DNA from: Ezakiella sp.
Lineage (GTDB): Bacteria > Bacillota > Clostridia > Tissierellales > Peptoniphilaceae
NCBI GenBank assembly: GCA_022778715.1
Contig: JALFRW010000008.1
Span: 1 to 64,000 of the forward strand
Length of the DNA: 64,000 nucleotides
Direction: 5' to 3'
Under the pieces are notes generated by a model that made no database searches, was not told where the DNA came from, and saw only the letters and a list, made by a program, of their open reading frames with translations. Position 1 is the stretch's first letter, and each line of letters starts with the position of its first letter. Below are positions 6,713 to 15,472 of the stretch, piece by piece. A program made the position numbers and the translations under genes.

Positions 6713-8290
6713 ATGAAAAAAAGTAAATTTACAAAGAGCTTAATATTTGTTTTGTTATTTTTTATGTCGGCGTTAGAGATATTAACAACAATATTCAATG
6801 GAAGACTTATAACTGTTTTGGAAAAACAATCCGATTTATCCATTATAATTAAGTTTATGGCATATTTTTTTGTAGCAATTTTCCTTTCAATTGTTTTAAA
6901 TTATTGTTTTCAAATTGTGGTGGCAAAATATATTGAGAAAGAAAAATTTAACAAGAAATCTAAAATTATAAACAATCTTCGAATGAGCGATGCGAAAGAA
7001 TTCAGAAATATTGATTCTTCATATATTGCAATGCGTCTTGACGGAGATATGGATGCTGTGTTGAATTTTAAATTTAAACAATATTATCCAAGTATATTTA
7101 AAATAATAAAAATGGCTGTTATGATGGGTATAGTTTTTTATATTGACAAGTATGTGTTTCTATTTTTATTGTTTGGAATGCCGCTTATGTATTTTGTCTA
7201 CAAGGCTTCAAAAGAAAAAATCACAACAACTGCGAATGAAATGATGGACACGGATGCAAAATATTATTCGGCTTTTAATTCCAGAGTAAGCAATGTTGTA
7301 GAAATTGTTCAGGTTGGAAATTATGATAATGTTGACAAAAATTTTGATAATATTTTCAGAAGAGCATACGATGCTTATATGAAATTTATGGGACTTGATG
7401 CAAAATTCGATTCTATTATAAATCTTTTGATGTTTGGAATTCAAATTGTAATTATGGTTTTTGCCGGATACAAAGTTTTTAACGGTGATATGTATTTGGG
7501 AGATATGTCTAATTTGTTTCAATTTAGCACTGCAATTTTAATAAGTGTTATGATGTTAACGGGACTGGGTAAAGATTATAGAAAGATTATGGCCAGCGAA
7601 AACAAGCTTAAAACATTTGACAATATAGAAAAACTTGATGAAGGTACAAAAGAAATTTCAAACGTGGAGAATCTTTCGTATGATATTACTTTTGGTTTTG
7701 ACGACAATATTTTATATTCAAATTTTGAAGGCGAATTGAATAATGGAAATATTTATATCATTAATGCCCAAAATGGGAAGGGAAAGACAACTCTATATAA
7801 AATTTTAACCGGCGTTATCAAAGACGATAAGGCAAAAATTTATGTAAATGGTATAGATTTAAAAGATATTAATGCGATTAAATTTAGAAAAGATTTAGTT
7901 GATGTCGTCTTTCAAACACCGAGGACGAGAATTAGTACACCAAAAGAATTCTTTGAACAAAATGTTAGGGTTAACAATTATGAGAAATTGAATAAGTTGT
8001 TAAATGAAAGTTTTAAAAATACAGAAGTTGTAAATGAAACAATAAAATCGACTTACGATAAGAATTTCAAAGATTTATCCGGAGGCGAAAGACAACTGAT
8101 ATTTATTTTGTCTTCTATGTTAAAAAATAAAAATATTCAAATATATGATGAACCGACAAGCAATTTGGATGTGAAAAAGAAGCAATGGTTTATGGATGAA
8201 ATAAAAAAAATAAAGAATGACAGAATTATTCTTATTATTTCACACGATGATGACTTAAAGCAAATCGCTGATAAAATTATAGATTTTTAG
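6713..8290 (+). CDS. ABC exporter half-transporter 1
   Basis: A 525-aa fused membrane/ATPase protein. Residues 1-300 hold the hydrophobic helices of an exporter-type transmembrane domain. The C-terminal ATPase has a Walker A variant AQNGKGKTT (about residues 352-360; alanine replaces the first glycine), Q-loop VFQT, signature LSGGERQ, Walker B IQIYDEPTSNLD and H-loop ISHDDD. It is probably one half of a heterodimer with the next gene, nine bases downstream. The substrate is unknown; a peptide is plausible given the possible precursor remnant upstream. Confidence 0.82.
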   Translation: MKKSKFTKSLIFVLLFFMSALEILTTIFNGRLITVLEKQSDLSIIIKFMAYFFVAIFLSIVLNYCFQIVVAKYIEKEKFNKKSKIINNLRMSDAKEFRNIDSSYIAMRLDGDMDAVLNFKFKQYYPSIFKIIKMAVMMGIVFYIDKYVFLFLLFGMPLMYFVYKASKEKITTTANEMMDTDAKYYSAFNSRVSNVVEIVQVGNYDNVDKNFDNIFRRAYDAYMKFMGLDAKFDSIINLLMFGIQIVIMVFAGYKVFNGDMYLGDMSNLFQFSTAILISVMMLTGLGKDYRKIMASENKLKTFDNIEKLDEGTKEISNVENLSYDITFGFDDNILYSNFEGELNNGNIYIINAQNGKGKTTLYKILTGVIKDDKAKIYVNGIDLKDINAIKFRKDLVDVVFQTPRTRISTPKEFFEQNVRVNNYEKLNKLLNESFKNTEVVNETIKSTYDKNFKDLSGGERQLIFILSSMLKNKNIQIYDEPTSNLDVKKKQWFMDEIKKIKNDRIILIISHDDDLKQIADKIIDF

Positions 8291-8299
8291 GAGATTCGT

Positions 8300-9919
8300 A
8301 TGTTTAGAAATATAAATTTATTGCAAAAAGATAATTCAAATTTAAAGTTGAAGTATATATATTTAGTTCTGATTTCAACAATTGCCGCTATTTTAGATGT
8401 TGTTCAATACCGCTATATGTGGAAAATTTTTGATGTGGTAAAATATGCAGATACATGGCAATATGTAATAAATTACATCTTGATTTTTGTGTCGATTGTT
8501 TTATTAATAACTGTTTTTGGTTATTTAAAGAAAATATCAAAGGCCAAGTTTTCTCTATTGACTTCAAAAACAGGTTATGACAATATGAACGACAGATTAA
8601 GAGAATCTGATGTGACGCTTTTTAAAAAGGTGGATTCAGCATATTTTTCAAATCGTGTGAAAAGCGATTTAGAAACTATTTCTCAGTATTATACAGATGG
8701 AATTTTATCATTTGTTTTAAATATTTTAAAAATAGTTTTAATGCTCGGGATTTCAATTATAATAAATTGGAAAATTACTCTTGGTTTTGTTATTACTGTA
8801 CCGGTATTAATTTATGTTTATAAATATTTTTTGAACAATATGCAGGATAAAGCACAGGCATATCAAGAAGAGGCTTCAAAGTATTTTTCAAATTGGAGCG
8901 GTCAGGTTGAGTTTTTGGATGAAATTGTACAAACGGGAGATTATGAAAGAGAAAATAACAGCTTTTTAAACTCATTTAAAAATTATTTTAGAGAATTTTT
9001 CAGCTTTACTAAGTTTAATCAACTTTTTGGACTTTCGATGAATGGGATTACTATACTTTGCCAGCTGATAATAATTTTATTGGGTTCTTATTTTGTTTAT
9101 AAAAAAGAACTCACTATTGGTGATTTGTTGGTTATTGTAGCATATGGACAGGAAATTCAAAAAATATCACTAAGTTTAATTCAGTTTGGAGAACAAAAGG
9201 CAAAAAAAGTTGCTTCACAATCAAAGTTAAATGAATTCTATGATGTTCCGTTAGTTGAAGAAGGCAATTTAGTAATTGATAGTATTAAATCTATCGAAGG
9301 TAATATTAATTATTCATTTGATGAAGATAAATCAATATATAAAGATTTAAATATTTCGCTTAACTCTGGAAATATTTATGGTATTTTAGGGGATAATGGT
9401 AAAGGCAAAACTACCCTGATTAGAATTATCACGGGTGTTTACAAAGAAAATGAATATAGCAGGATAAGTGTTAAAATAAATGGCAATGATCTAAAAAACA
9501 TAGATACAATTAATATGAGAAGAAATAAAATTGCCTATGTATCACAATTTCCAAAATCAATTTATGGAACGGTTGGAGATTATCTTTTTAATGAATATGA
9601 TATTGACAATATTAATTTTGATACTGCTAAAAATCTAGATGCTTTGAGTGTAAGTGTGTCAGATTTTATTAAAACTCATTTAAATCTTCCTTTTTCAGAG
9701 CTATCCGGAGGAGATAAGACATTCACGTCTATTGTTGGTGCGTTAAAATCCGGTAAAGAGGTAATTATAATGGATGAACCTACCGCTAATTTGGATGACA
9801 GCAGAAAGGAATGGTTAAATTATATATTGAAAAGGGAAAAGTCTGATAAAATTATAATTATTATATCGCACGATAAAAATATTATTGAAATAATTGATGA
9901 AAAAATAGAATTAAATTGA
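8300..9919 (+). CDS. ABC exporter half-transporter 2
   Basis: A 539-aa fused membrane/ATPase protein, related in layout to the gene before it. The ATPase motifs are complete: Walker A GDNGKGKTT, Q-loop YVSQ, signature LSGGDKT, Walker B VIIMDEPTANLD and H-loop ISHDKN. Both proteins have GKGKTT rather than the usual GSGKST, suggesting a shared subfamily. A TAGGAGATTCGT precedes the ATG. The two genes are bracketed by near-identical terminators, so they look like one cassette. Substrate not deducible. Confidence 0.82.
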   Translation: MFRNINLLQKDNSNLKLKYIYLVLISTIAAILDVVQYRYMWKIFDVVKYADTWQYVINYILIFVSIVLLITVFGYLKKISKAKFSLLTSKTGYDNMNDRLRESDVTLFKKVDSAYFSNRVKSDLETISQYYTDGILSFVLNILKIVLMLGISIIINWKITLGFVITVPVLIYVYKYFLNNMQDKAQAYQEEASKYFSNWSGQVEFLDEIVQTGDYERENNSFLNSFKNYFREFFSFTKFNQLFGLSMNGITILCQLIIILLGSYFVYKKELTIGDLLVIVAYGQEIQKISLSLIQFGEQKAKKVASQSKLNEFYDVPLVEEGNLVIDSIKSIEGNINYSFDEDKSIYKDLNISLNSGNIYGILGDNGKGKTTLIRIITGVYKENEYSRISVKINGNDLKNIDTINMRRNKIAYVSQFPKSIYGTVGDYLFNEYDIDNINFDTAKNLDALSVSVSDFIKTHLNLPFSELSGGDKTFTSIVGALKSGKEVIIMDEPTANLDDSRKEWLNYILKREKSDKIIIIISHDKNIIEIIDEKIELN

Positions 9920-9940
9920 TTTTATAATTTTGTTTTTTTG

Positions 9941-9978
9941 AAAAAAGACTCCGGTGCATATGCATTAGAGTCTTTTTT
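9941..9978 (+). terminator. Terminator of the ABC pair
   Basis: AAAAAAGACTC-CGGTGCATATGCATTA-GAGTCTTTTTT. Nearly the same sequence as the ahpC terminator at 6404-6440. Confidence 0.88.
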
Positions 9979-9995
9979 GTATTTATTTGAAGGTA

Positions 9996-10296
9996 ATGGA
10001 CGGGGAGATGTTTTGTAAGATATTAACAAATGAATAGTGGCGAAACGGTTTTTGAGCTTTTCGGAAATGCAGACACACATTTAAATTTGTTTTTGGTAAT
10101 TGAAGATTGATTAGCAAAAGATTTATACAATGACAAAGATGAACAAATTATTCTATTCGAGATAGAAATTTTAATACGTGTTTCAAGATATGCAATTTTT
10201 TAAAATCTCGATGCATATGAAAATATTGTTGATGGTTATAAAAATACCGGAGAAAGTTTAATACTCACTCCGGTATTCGGCCATTTTAAGGGGTAA
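9996..10296 (+). pseudogene. Fragmented gene remnant, unknown
   Basis: A GAAGGTA ribosome binding site precedes MDGEMFCKILTNE, then a stop. The +1 frame carries on as SGETVFELFGNADTHLNLFLVIED, stop, LAKDLYNDKDEQIILFEIEILIRVSRYAIF, stop, NLDAYENIVDGYKNTGES. The protein-like composition across one frameshift and two stops suggests a decayed gene. I cannot name the parent. The last part overlaps the minus-strand terminator at 10243-10277. Confidence 0.35.
10243..10277 (-). terminator. Terminator of the heterodimeric exporter operon
   Basis: On the minus strand AATACCGGAG...CTCCGGTATT (10-bp perfect stem) is followed by TTTTAT. It lies about 75 bases beyond the stop of the 587-aa ABC gene. Confidence 0.75.
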
Positions 10297-10353
10297 CCTT
10301 ACTTTGCCATCCCATTTTTATTTTAAATCTATCACGATTTTACAAGCGGCCGT

Positions 10354-12117
10354 TTAATTTGCTTTTGTTGCTAATTCGTAATATTTGCCCGCGTTGCCGA
10401 TCAACTCTTCGTGATTTCCTCTTTCCACAATTCTGCCCTTTTCCATAACAATAATCTGGTCGCAGTTTTTAATAGTGGAGAGTCTATGCGCAATAATAAA
10501 TGAAGTTCTGCCTTTCATGAGTTCATCCAAACCCATTTGTATATATTTTTCCGTTTCGGTGTCGATTGAAGCGGTGGCTTCATCCAATACCAATATTTTC
10601 GGATCGCGAAGAATTGTTCTTGCAAATGTGACGATTTGCTTTTCACCGAGAGATAGTCCAGTGCCTTCACCCATAATGTCGGTGTCGAGCCCGTCTTTCA
10701 TTTTGCTATACAAATTTTGTCCCCCCACTTTAAACAGAGCGTCTATAATTTCTTTGTCGCTATACTTGTCCCCGAGCGTAATATTGTTTCTTAGATTGTC
10801 TTTAAAAATAAATGGGTCTTGAAGCACAAGCGCCATATCTTTTCTAAAGGAATCTTTTTTTAGGTCGTTTAGGTTGTAGCCGTCAATTGTGATTTCACCT
10901 TTTTGCGGAACGTAAAATCTAAAGAGCAGATTAATGATTGAGCTTTTGCCCGAGCCTGTGTCGCCAACAATCGCTGTTTTGGTGCCGTGCTTTGCATTAA
11001 GCACAATGTCGTTTAACACGTAGTTTTCGTCGATATATGAGAAGCTCAGGTCTTTTATTTCCACATCGCCAACCATATTTCTAATCTTTCTTTCGCCGTC
11101 AATTTCTTCTGGCACGTCAAAAAGTTCTGTTATGTGGTGACTGGAAGCGAGTGCTTTTTCGAGCACATTCATACGTCTTAAGGTGTTGTTAATGTTTTCA
11201 TAAATTTGGTTGTTGTAGTTGATTAAAACGAGTGCAAAGCCAACTGTTACGATATTTTTTTGATTTATTATTGAATAGCCGGTTAGAGCTAAAATCAAAA
11301 TGTTTGAAATCATGGACAAAAATGAAGAGATATTAAATGAGAAAAATGCATCAAACAGTTCCATTTTTTTACCGATGTTGTATGAGCGCTCGTTTATTTT
11401 TGCATATTCTTCATTCACAGGATCCATCACGCCATAAGCACGAATCACTTCGGAGCCGTTTAAATGCTCATTTAAATCTGCAATAACTTTCGAAGTGTTT
11501 TTTCTATATTCTATATTATATTTTGCACTGAATTTGTTGTACACAAAAATGAGCAGAGTAAGAATTGGGATCGGAATGCAAAGAATTAGTGCAGCAGTTG
11601 TATTTTGAGTTGCCACATAAACAATTGAGCCCGCGATATAACAAAATGAGCTGAACATTCCGTCAAATCCCATAAAGAATAGATTTTTTATTTCGTCTAC
11701 GTCGCCCACAACTCTACTTGCAATTTTTCCCACAGGAGTTTGGTCAAAGTAGGATAGCGGCAAATTGATCGTGTGTTCATATAGTTCTTTTCTTAGCACA
11801 TGACCTGCTTTGTTTGAAGTTCTCTTTAGCTGATATTGTTTTAAAAATCTAAAAATATTTGCTAAAAGTATTGAACCCAAATAAAATGCGGTGGTGATAG
11901 CAAAAGAGCGTTTGTTTATAATTCCGAATTTTGGAGAGATTTCTTTATCGATTAATTTTTGAAGCACCAGCGGACTGTACAGAGTTAAAAATGTTGCTAT
12001 AAGTGATAGTGCGATTCCTAAAATTAAATCCCATTTCACGTGCTTGATTGTGTCAAGCACGAGCGAGAGCGTGCCTTTTCTAAATCTTTTTTCTGTGTAC
12101 AATTTATCGTTTCTCAT
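10354..12117 (-). CDS. Heterodimeric ABC exporter, canonical ATPase half
   Basis: A 587-aa exporter half with an N-terminal six-helix membrane domain and a C-terminal ATPase: Walker A GDTGSGKSS, Q-loop LQDPFIF, Walker B ILVLDEATASIDTETE with the catalytic glutamate, H-loop IIAHRLSTI. The signature is LSLGEKQ instead of LSGGQ. This pattern is that of the BmrD/LmrD type of multidrug or peptide exporters. The first 14 bases overlap the 3' end of the partner gene (12104-13837), so the two are co-translated. Substrate unknown. Confidence 0.9.
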   Translation of the reverse strand: MRNDKLYTEKRFRKGTLSLVLDTIKHVKWDLILGIALSLIATFLTLYSPLVLQKLIDKEISPKFGIINKRSFAITTAFYLGSILLANIFRFLKQYQLKRTSNKAGHVLRKELYEHTINLPLSYFDQTPVGKIASRVVGDVDEIKNLFFMGFDGMFSSFCYIAGSIVYVATQNTTAALILCIPIPILTLLIFVYNKFSAKYNIEYRKNTSKVIADLNEHLNGSEVIRAYGVMDPVNEEYAKINERSYNIGKKMELFDAFFSFNISSFLSMISNILILALTGYSIINQKNIVTVGFALVLINYNNQIYENINNTLRRMNVLEKALASSHHITELFDVPEEIDGERKIRNMVGDVEIKDLSFSYIDENYVLNDIVLNAKHGTKTAIVGDTGSGKSSIINLLFRFYVPQKGEITIDGYNLNDLKKDSFRKDMALVLQDPFIFKDNLRNNITLGDKYSDKEIIDALFKVGGQNLYSKMKDGLDTDIMGEGTGLSLGEKQIVTFARTILRDPKILVLDEATASIDTETEKYIQMGLDELMKGRTSFIIAHRLSTIKNCDQIIVMEKGRIVERGNHEELIGNAGKYYELATKAN

Positions 12118-13837
12118 GAGTCACCTCCTGAATTACAGCTTGTTCGTAGAACCAACCTTTGTTTTCCATGAGGCGGTCAAAGTTCCCGCTTTCCACAATT
12201 TTTCCGTTGTCTAATACGAAAATCATGTCAAAATTTTTCACGGCATTTATTTTGTGACTGCTCATAACAACGATATTATCCGCAAATTCTTCATTTAAAT
12301 TTTCAAGGATCTTGTTTTGCGTGCTGTTATCTACAGCGGAGAGCACGTCGTCCAAAACCAGAATGTCGACTTTTTTTGCAAGTGCTCTTGCAAGGCTGAT
12401 TCTTTGTTTTTGACCGCCTGAAAGAGAAATACCCTGTTCGCCTGAGAGGGTGTGAATTCCTTTTGGCAGATTTTGCAAATCTTTTTTAAAATCCGATGCC
12501 AAAATTACTTTTTCTACTTCGTTATCGGTTAAAGGTCGATAAAATTCAATGTTCTCGCGAATTGTTTTGGAATAAAGGAAATGTTCCTGAGGCACATAGC
12601 CGACTTTCTTTTTAAGACTGATAAGATTTAGATCTTTAACATCTATCCCGTTAATTAAAATTTTACCGGAAAAGTCAGGATATTCATTTATCAGTTGACG
12701 CAAAATCGTAGTTTTACCGGAACCGGTTTTTCCCACAATTCCATATTTTTTACCTCGTTCGAAAGTCATATTGATGTCTTTAAGTTCAAACTTGTCGTTT
12801 CCCGGATATTGAAAAGAAAGATCTTTTAGTTCAATTTTATCTACTCTTGCAACTGTTTTTGTAGCATTATAGTTCTTGAAATCGTCTTCGTAATACAAAA
12901 GCTTATCGATTCTTTTTATTGAAGCATTACCTTCTTTAAACACTATAATCATGTCGGAAAGAGCGTAAGCCGGCCACGTCAAAAAAAGCAAATACATAGA
13001 GAAAGTTATTAAATCGCCATAAGAAATAGTGCCGTTGTGAATTAATTTTGCTCCAACCACAAAAGAAATAATTGAGAAAAACCCAATTCCAATTTCTGTT
13101 ACAGGATTATAATATGCCGCAAGCTTTGTGGTGTAAAGCTCTTTACTCAAGCTGTCATCAACTTTTTTAAGAAAAATCTCTTTTTTATTTTCTTCAATGA
13201 CGAAACTTTTAACCACTTTTATAGCGCTAAAATCTTCAATTGCATTTTCGTTTAAACTATCCAAACTTTTTTGAAAAGCCTCATAAGCAGGGTCGTATTT
13301 TTTTGAAATTTCAGTGATGATATAAACCATAATCGGCAGAGCAATAACAGAAATTAGAGTTAGAAGTACTGAAATTTTGCTCATAGCTACAAAAATAAAG
13401 ACAGGAAAAACAACCCCATCCACAAGTGTCATAAGTCCGTATCCAACCACTTCACCAACTTTGCCAGAGTCGGAGCTGGTTTTGTTTATGATTTCGGATA
13501 TAGGATTTTTCTTTAAAAAAAGTGGACTTTGGCGGAGTGCTTTTTTCAAAATATCGACGCTTAGTTTAGCTTTCACATAATAGAAGTTGCGAAAAATATA
13601 GTAACCCCAAATGATATTTGCTATATAGATTGCAATTGCTAAGCTTAAAAGTTTTAATAGTAAATCTTTCATTACAGCAACGGTTAGAGTCGCATTTTTT
13701 ATGTGATCCACTAAAGTGCCAATCATTCTTGGAAAGATAACATTTCCAAGACTAGTTACTGCCGCAAGAATTACCGCAATCAAAATTTGAAATCGGAATT
13801 TCTTTACGAGCATATAGTATCTTTTAAAATATTTCAT
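12104..13837 (-). CDS. Heterodimeric ABC exporter, degenerate-site half
   Basis: A 577-aa exporter half. ATPase motifs: Walker A GKTGSGKTT, Q-loop PQEHFLY, canonical signature LSGGQKQR, and Walker B VDILVLDDVLSAVD, where aspartate replaces the catalytic glutamate. The H-loop is SSHKI. Taken with the partner, one composite site (canonical glutamate with LSGGQ) should hydrolyse ATP and the other (aspartate with LSLGE) should be degenerate, as in BmrCD and TM287/288. A GTGAGGTTAT sequence precedes the ATG. It is the first gene of the pair. Confidence 0.9.
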   Translation of the reverse strand: MKYFKRYYMLVKKFRFQILIAVILAAVTSLGNVIFPRMIGTLVDHIKNATLTVAVMKDLLLKLLSLAIAIYIANIIWGYYIFRNFYYVKAKLSVDILKKALRQSPLFLKKNPISEIINKTSSDSGKVGEVVGYGLMTLVDGVVFPVFIFVAMSKISVLLTLISVIALPIMVYIITEISKKYDPAYEAFQKSLDSLNENAIEDFSAIKVVKSFVIEENKKEIFLKKVDDSLSKELYTTKLAAYYNPVTEIGIGFFSIISFVVGAKLIHNGTISYGDLITFSMYLLFLTWPAYALSDMIIVFKEGNASIKRIDKLLYYEDDFKNYNATKTVARVDKIELKDLSFQYPGNDKFELKDINMTFERGKKYGIVGKTGSGKTTILRQLINEYPDFSGKILINGIDVKDLNLISLKKKVGYVPQEHFLYSKTIRENIEFYRPLTDNEVEKVILASDFKKDLQNLPKGIHTLSGEQGISLSGGQKQRISLARALAKKVDILVLDDVLSAVDNSTQNKILENLNEEFADNIVVMSSHKINAVKNFDMIFVLDNGKIVESGNFDRLMENKGWFYEQAVIQEVTHEKR

Positions 13838-13949
13838 ATAACCTCACATTCTTTATTGACAGAATGCGATTTTAAAGTATTATAGATAAAAATTTTAATA
13901 GATAAAAATAAGTACAACAATTATGTGATCATAATATGAATCAAAATAA

Positions 13950-14075
13950 TTAAGTAATACTTATCCCATAATTATCTACAAATTTCTTTGTTTCTTTAAC
14001 GCAAGCTGTCATCTTTTTGAAAAATAATTCTTGTTTGTTTGTTTTAATTTTTAAAAATTTAATTCTACATGTCAA
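13950..14075 (-). CDS. Candidate 41-aa peptide, TTG start
   Basis: Too short for the ORF track. On the minus strand AGGAGG lies about 11 bases before TTG, opening a frame that reads (M)TCRIKFLKIKTNKQELFFKKMTACVKETKKFVDNYGISIT. The peptide is lysine-rich with two cysteines. A promoter-like pair stands at a suitable distance upstream. The wide spacing and TTG start make this uncertain. The exporter operon lies downstream on the same strand, so an exported peptide is conceivable but not shown. Confidence 0.35.
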   Translation of the reverse strand: MTCRIKFLKIKTNKQELFFKKMTACVKETKKFVDNYGISIT

Positions 14076-14114
14076 TTTTGTAATCGCCTCCTAAATATTT
14101 AGACCACAATTCAT

Positions 14115-14143
14115 AGTGTAGCATAATAAAGATCATTAATCAA
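14115..14143 (-). promoter_or_regulatory. Promoter-like site for the 41-aa candidate
   Basis: Minus strand TTGATT (14138-14143), 17 bases, TACACT (14115-14120). Confidence 0.4.
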
Positions 14144-14200
14144 TATTTAGAGGCATTTTTAACACAATCGTAATACACGATTATTAAAAACTGTTAATTC

Positions 14201-14229
14201 TTGAAATCATACTTGTAATATATTATAAT
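14201..14229 (+). promoter_or_regulatory. Promoter of the CNNM-dnaE-pfkA-pyk run
   Basis: TTGAAA (14201-14206), 17 bases, TATAAT (14224-14229), ending 20 bases before the CNNM start codon. Confidence 0.7.
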
Positions 14230-14249
14230 AAAGTTAGAGTGAGGGTAAA

Positions 14250-15458
14250 ATGGAGTTAATATATATTTTTATTTTAATAATTTTCAGTGCGTTTTTTTCA
14301 TCGAGTGAAACTGTTGTTACATCCACAAAAACATATAAACTTAGAAAGTATATCGATGAGGGAAATAAAAACGCAATAATTTTTAATGCTTTGATTGAAG
14401 ATTCGGCTAAGACGATTTCTGCGGTTTTAATCGGAAATAATATTGTAAATATAATTGCACCAAGTATTTCCACACTGTATTTTGTTTCGAAATATGGCAG
14501 TAGAGGAGTTACTTATTCAACAATTGTTATGACTATTTTGCTACTTATTTTTGGTGAGATTTTACCTAAGACACTTGCGAATAAAAACGCAATTAGCTTT
14601 GGACTTGCGGTTGCACCTGCTATCAGATTTTTTGTAGTGATATTAAATCCGATAAATATTTTCTTTACGATGCTCATAAAAATTTTTGTAAGAGATGAAG
14701 AAACTGAAAAAATTACAGAAGATGATTTGATTGGAATTTTAAACGAAGGTCATGAAGAGGGAGTTGTGGAGGCTTCGGAAAAAAATATGATTGAAAACGT
14801 GTTTGATTTAACAGATTCAAAGGCGAGTGACATAATGACTCCGAGAACTTCAATTGTGGCTGTACCAATAGACATAACTTATAGAGATTTGATGGAACAA
14901 GTAAATGAAACTCATTTTTCACGCATTCCCGTAGTCGGTGAAAATATTGACGACATAGTGGGACTGCTTTATGTAAAAGATTTGGTTGGTTTTAATGAAG
15001 ATAATTATGATTTGAAGAGCATTTTAAGACCGGTCTTTTTCCAATTTGAATCAATTTCGAGTTATAAGCTTTTGACAGACTTAAAGAAATACAAATCTTC
15101 TCTTGCAATATTGGTGGACGAATACGGCGGCACTTCAGGAATTGTAACGATTGAAGATATTGTGGAAGAAATTGTGGGCGAAATTGACGACGAATACGAC
15201 GAAGTGAAAGCGCCAATTAGAAAGATTTCTCCGGATATTTATTCGGTGCGCGGAGATATGGATATAGAAGATGTGAACGACGTTTTAAACACCGATTTTG
15301 AAAATGAAGACTATGAATCAATCGGAGGATATGTGATTGGACTTGCAGGAAAATTCCCGAAAAAGGGTGAAGTATATCACTCGGATGGGTATGAATTTAT
15401 CGTTGAACGGGCAGATGCTTGTAAGGTTTTGAGGCTTAGAATAAAAAAGATTAAGTAA
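14250..15458 (+). CDS. CNNM/CorC-type hemolysin-family transporter
   Basis: A 402-aa protein with an N-terminal DUF21/CNNM membrane domain (SAFFSSSETVVTS near residues 12-24, and FGEILPKTLANK), then two CBS repeats (ASDIMTPRTSIV; LAILVDEYGGTSGIVTIEDIVEEIVGEI), and a C-terminal CorC_HlyC domain. Relatives move magnesium or cobalt out of the cell, or link magnesium sensing to membrane transport. A GTGAGGGTAAA sequence precedes the ATG. It is first in a run with dnaE (14 bases downstream). No gene symbol is assigned because several paralogue names exist. Confidence 0.88.
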   Translation: MELIYIFILIIFSAFFSSSETVVTSTKTYKLRKYIDEGNKNAIIFNALIEDSAKTISAVLIGNNIVNIIAPSISTLYFVSKYGSRGVTYSTIVMTILLLIFGEILPKTLANKNAISFGLAVAPAIRFFVVILNPINIFFTMLIKIFVRDEETEKITEDDLIGILNEGHEEGVVEASEKNMIENVFDLTDSKASDIMTPRTSIVAVPIDITYRDLMEQVNETHFSRIPVVGENIDDIVGLLYVKDLVGFNEDNYDLKSILRPVFFQFESISSYKLLTDLKKYKSSLAILVDEYGGTSGIVTIEDIVEEIVGEIDDEYDEVKAPIRKISPDIYSVRGDMDIEDVNDVLNTDFENEDYESIGGYVIGLAGKFPKKGEVYHSDGYEFIVERADACKVLRLRIKKIK

Positions 15459-15472
15459 TTAGAGGTGATAAA

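Larger units (their letters stand above)
13838..14249. other. Intergenic region with promoters and a possible small gene
   Basis: About 410 bases between the exporter operon and the CNNM gene. It holds a minus-strand -10 TATAAT before the exporter, a plus-strand TTGACA/TATTAT pair (13856-13883) with no gene after it, the 41-aa minus-strand candidate at 13950-14075 with its promoter, and the CNNM promoter. Confidence 0.6.

Noticed and set aside
13856-13883. Plus-strand promoter driving an annotated gene
   Set aside because: No plus-strand gene starts within 350 bases, and the CNNM gene has its own better-placed promoter. Mentioned only as a possible antisense RNA start.
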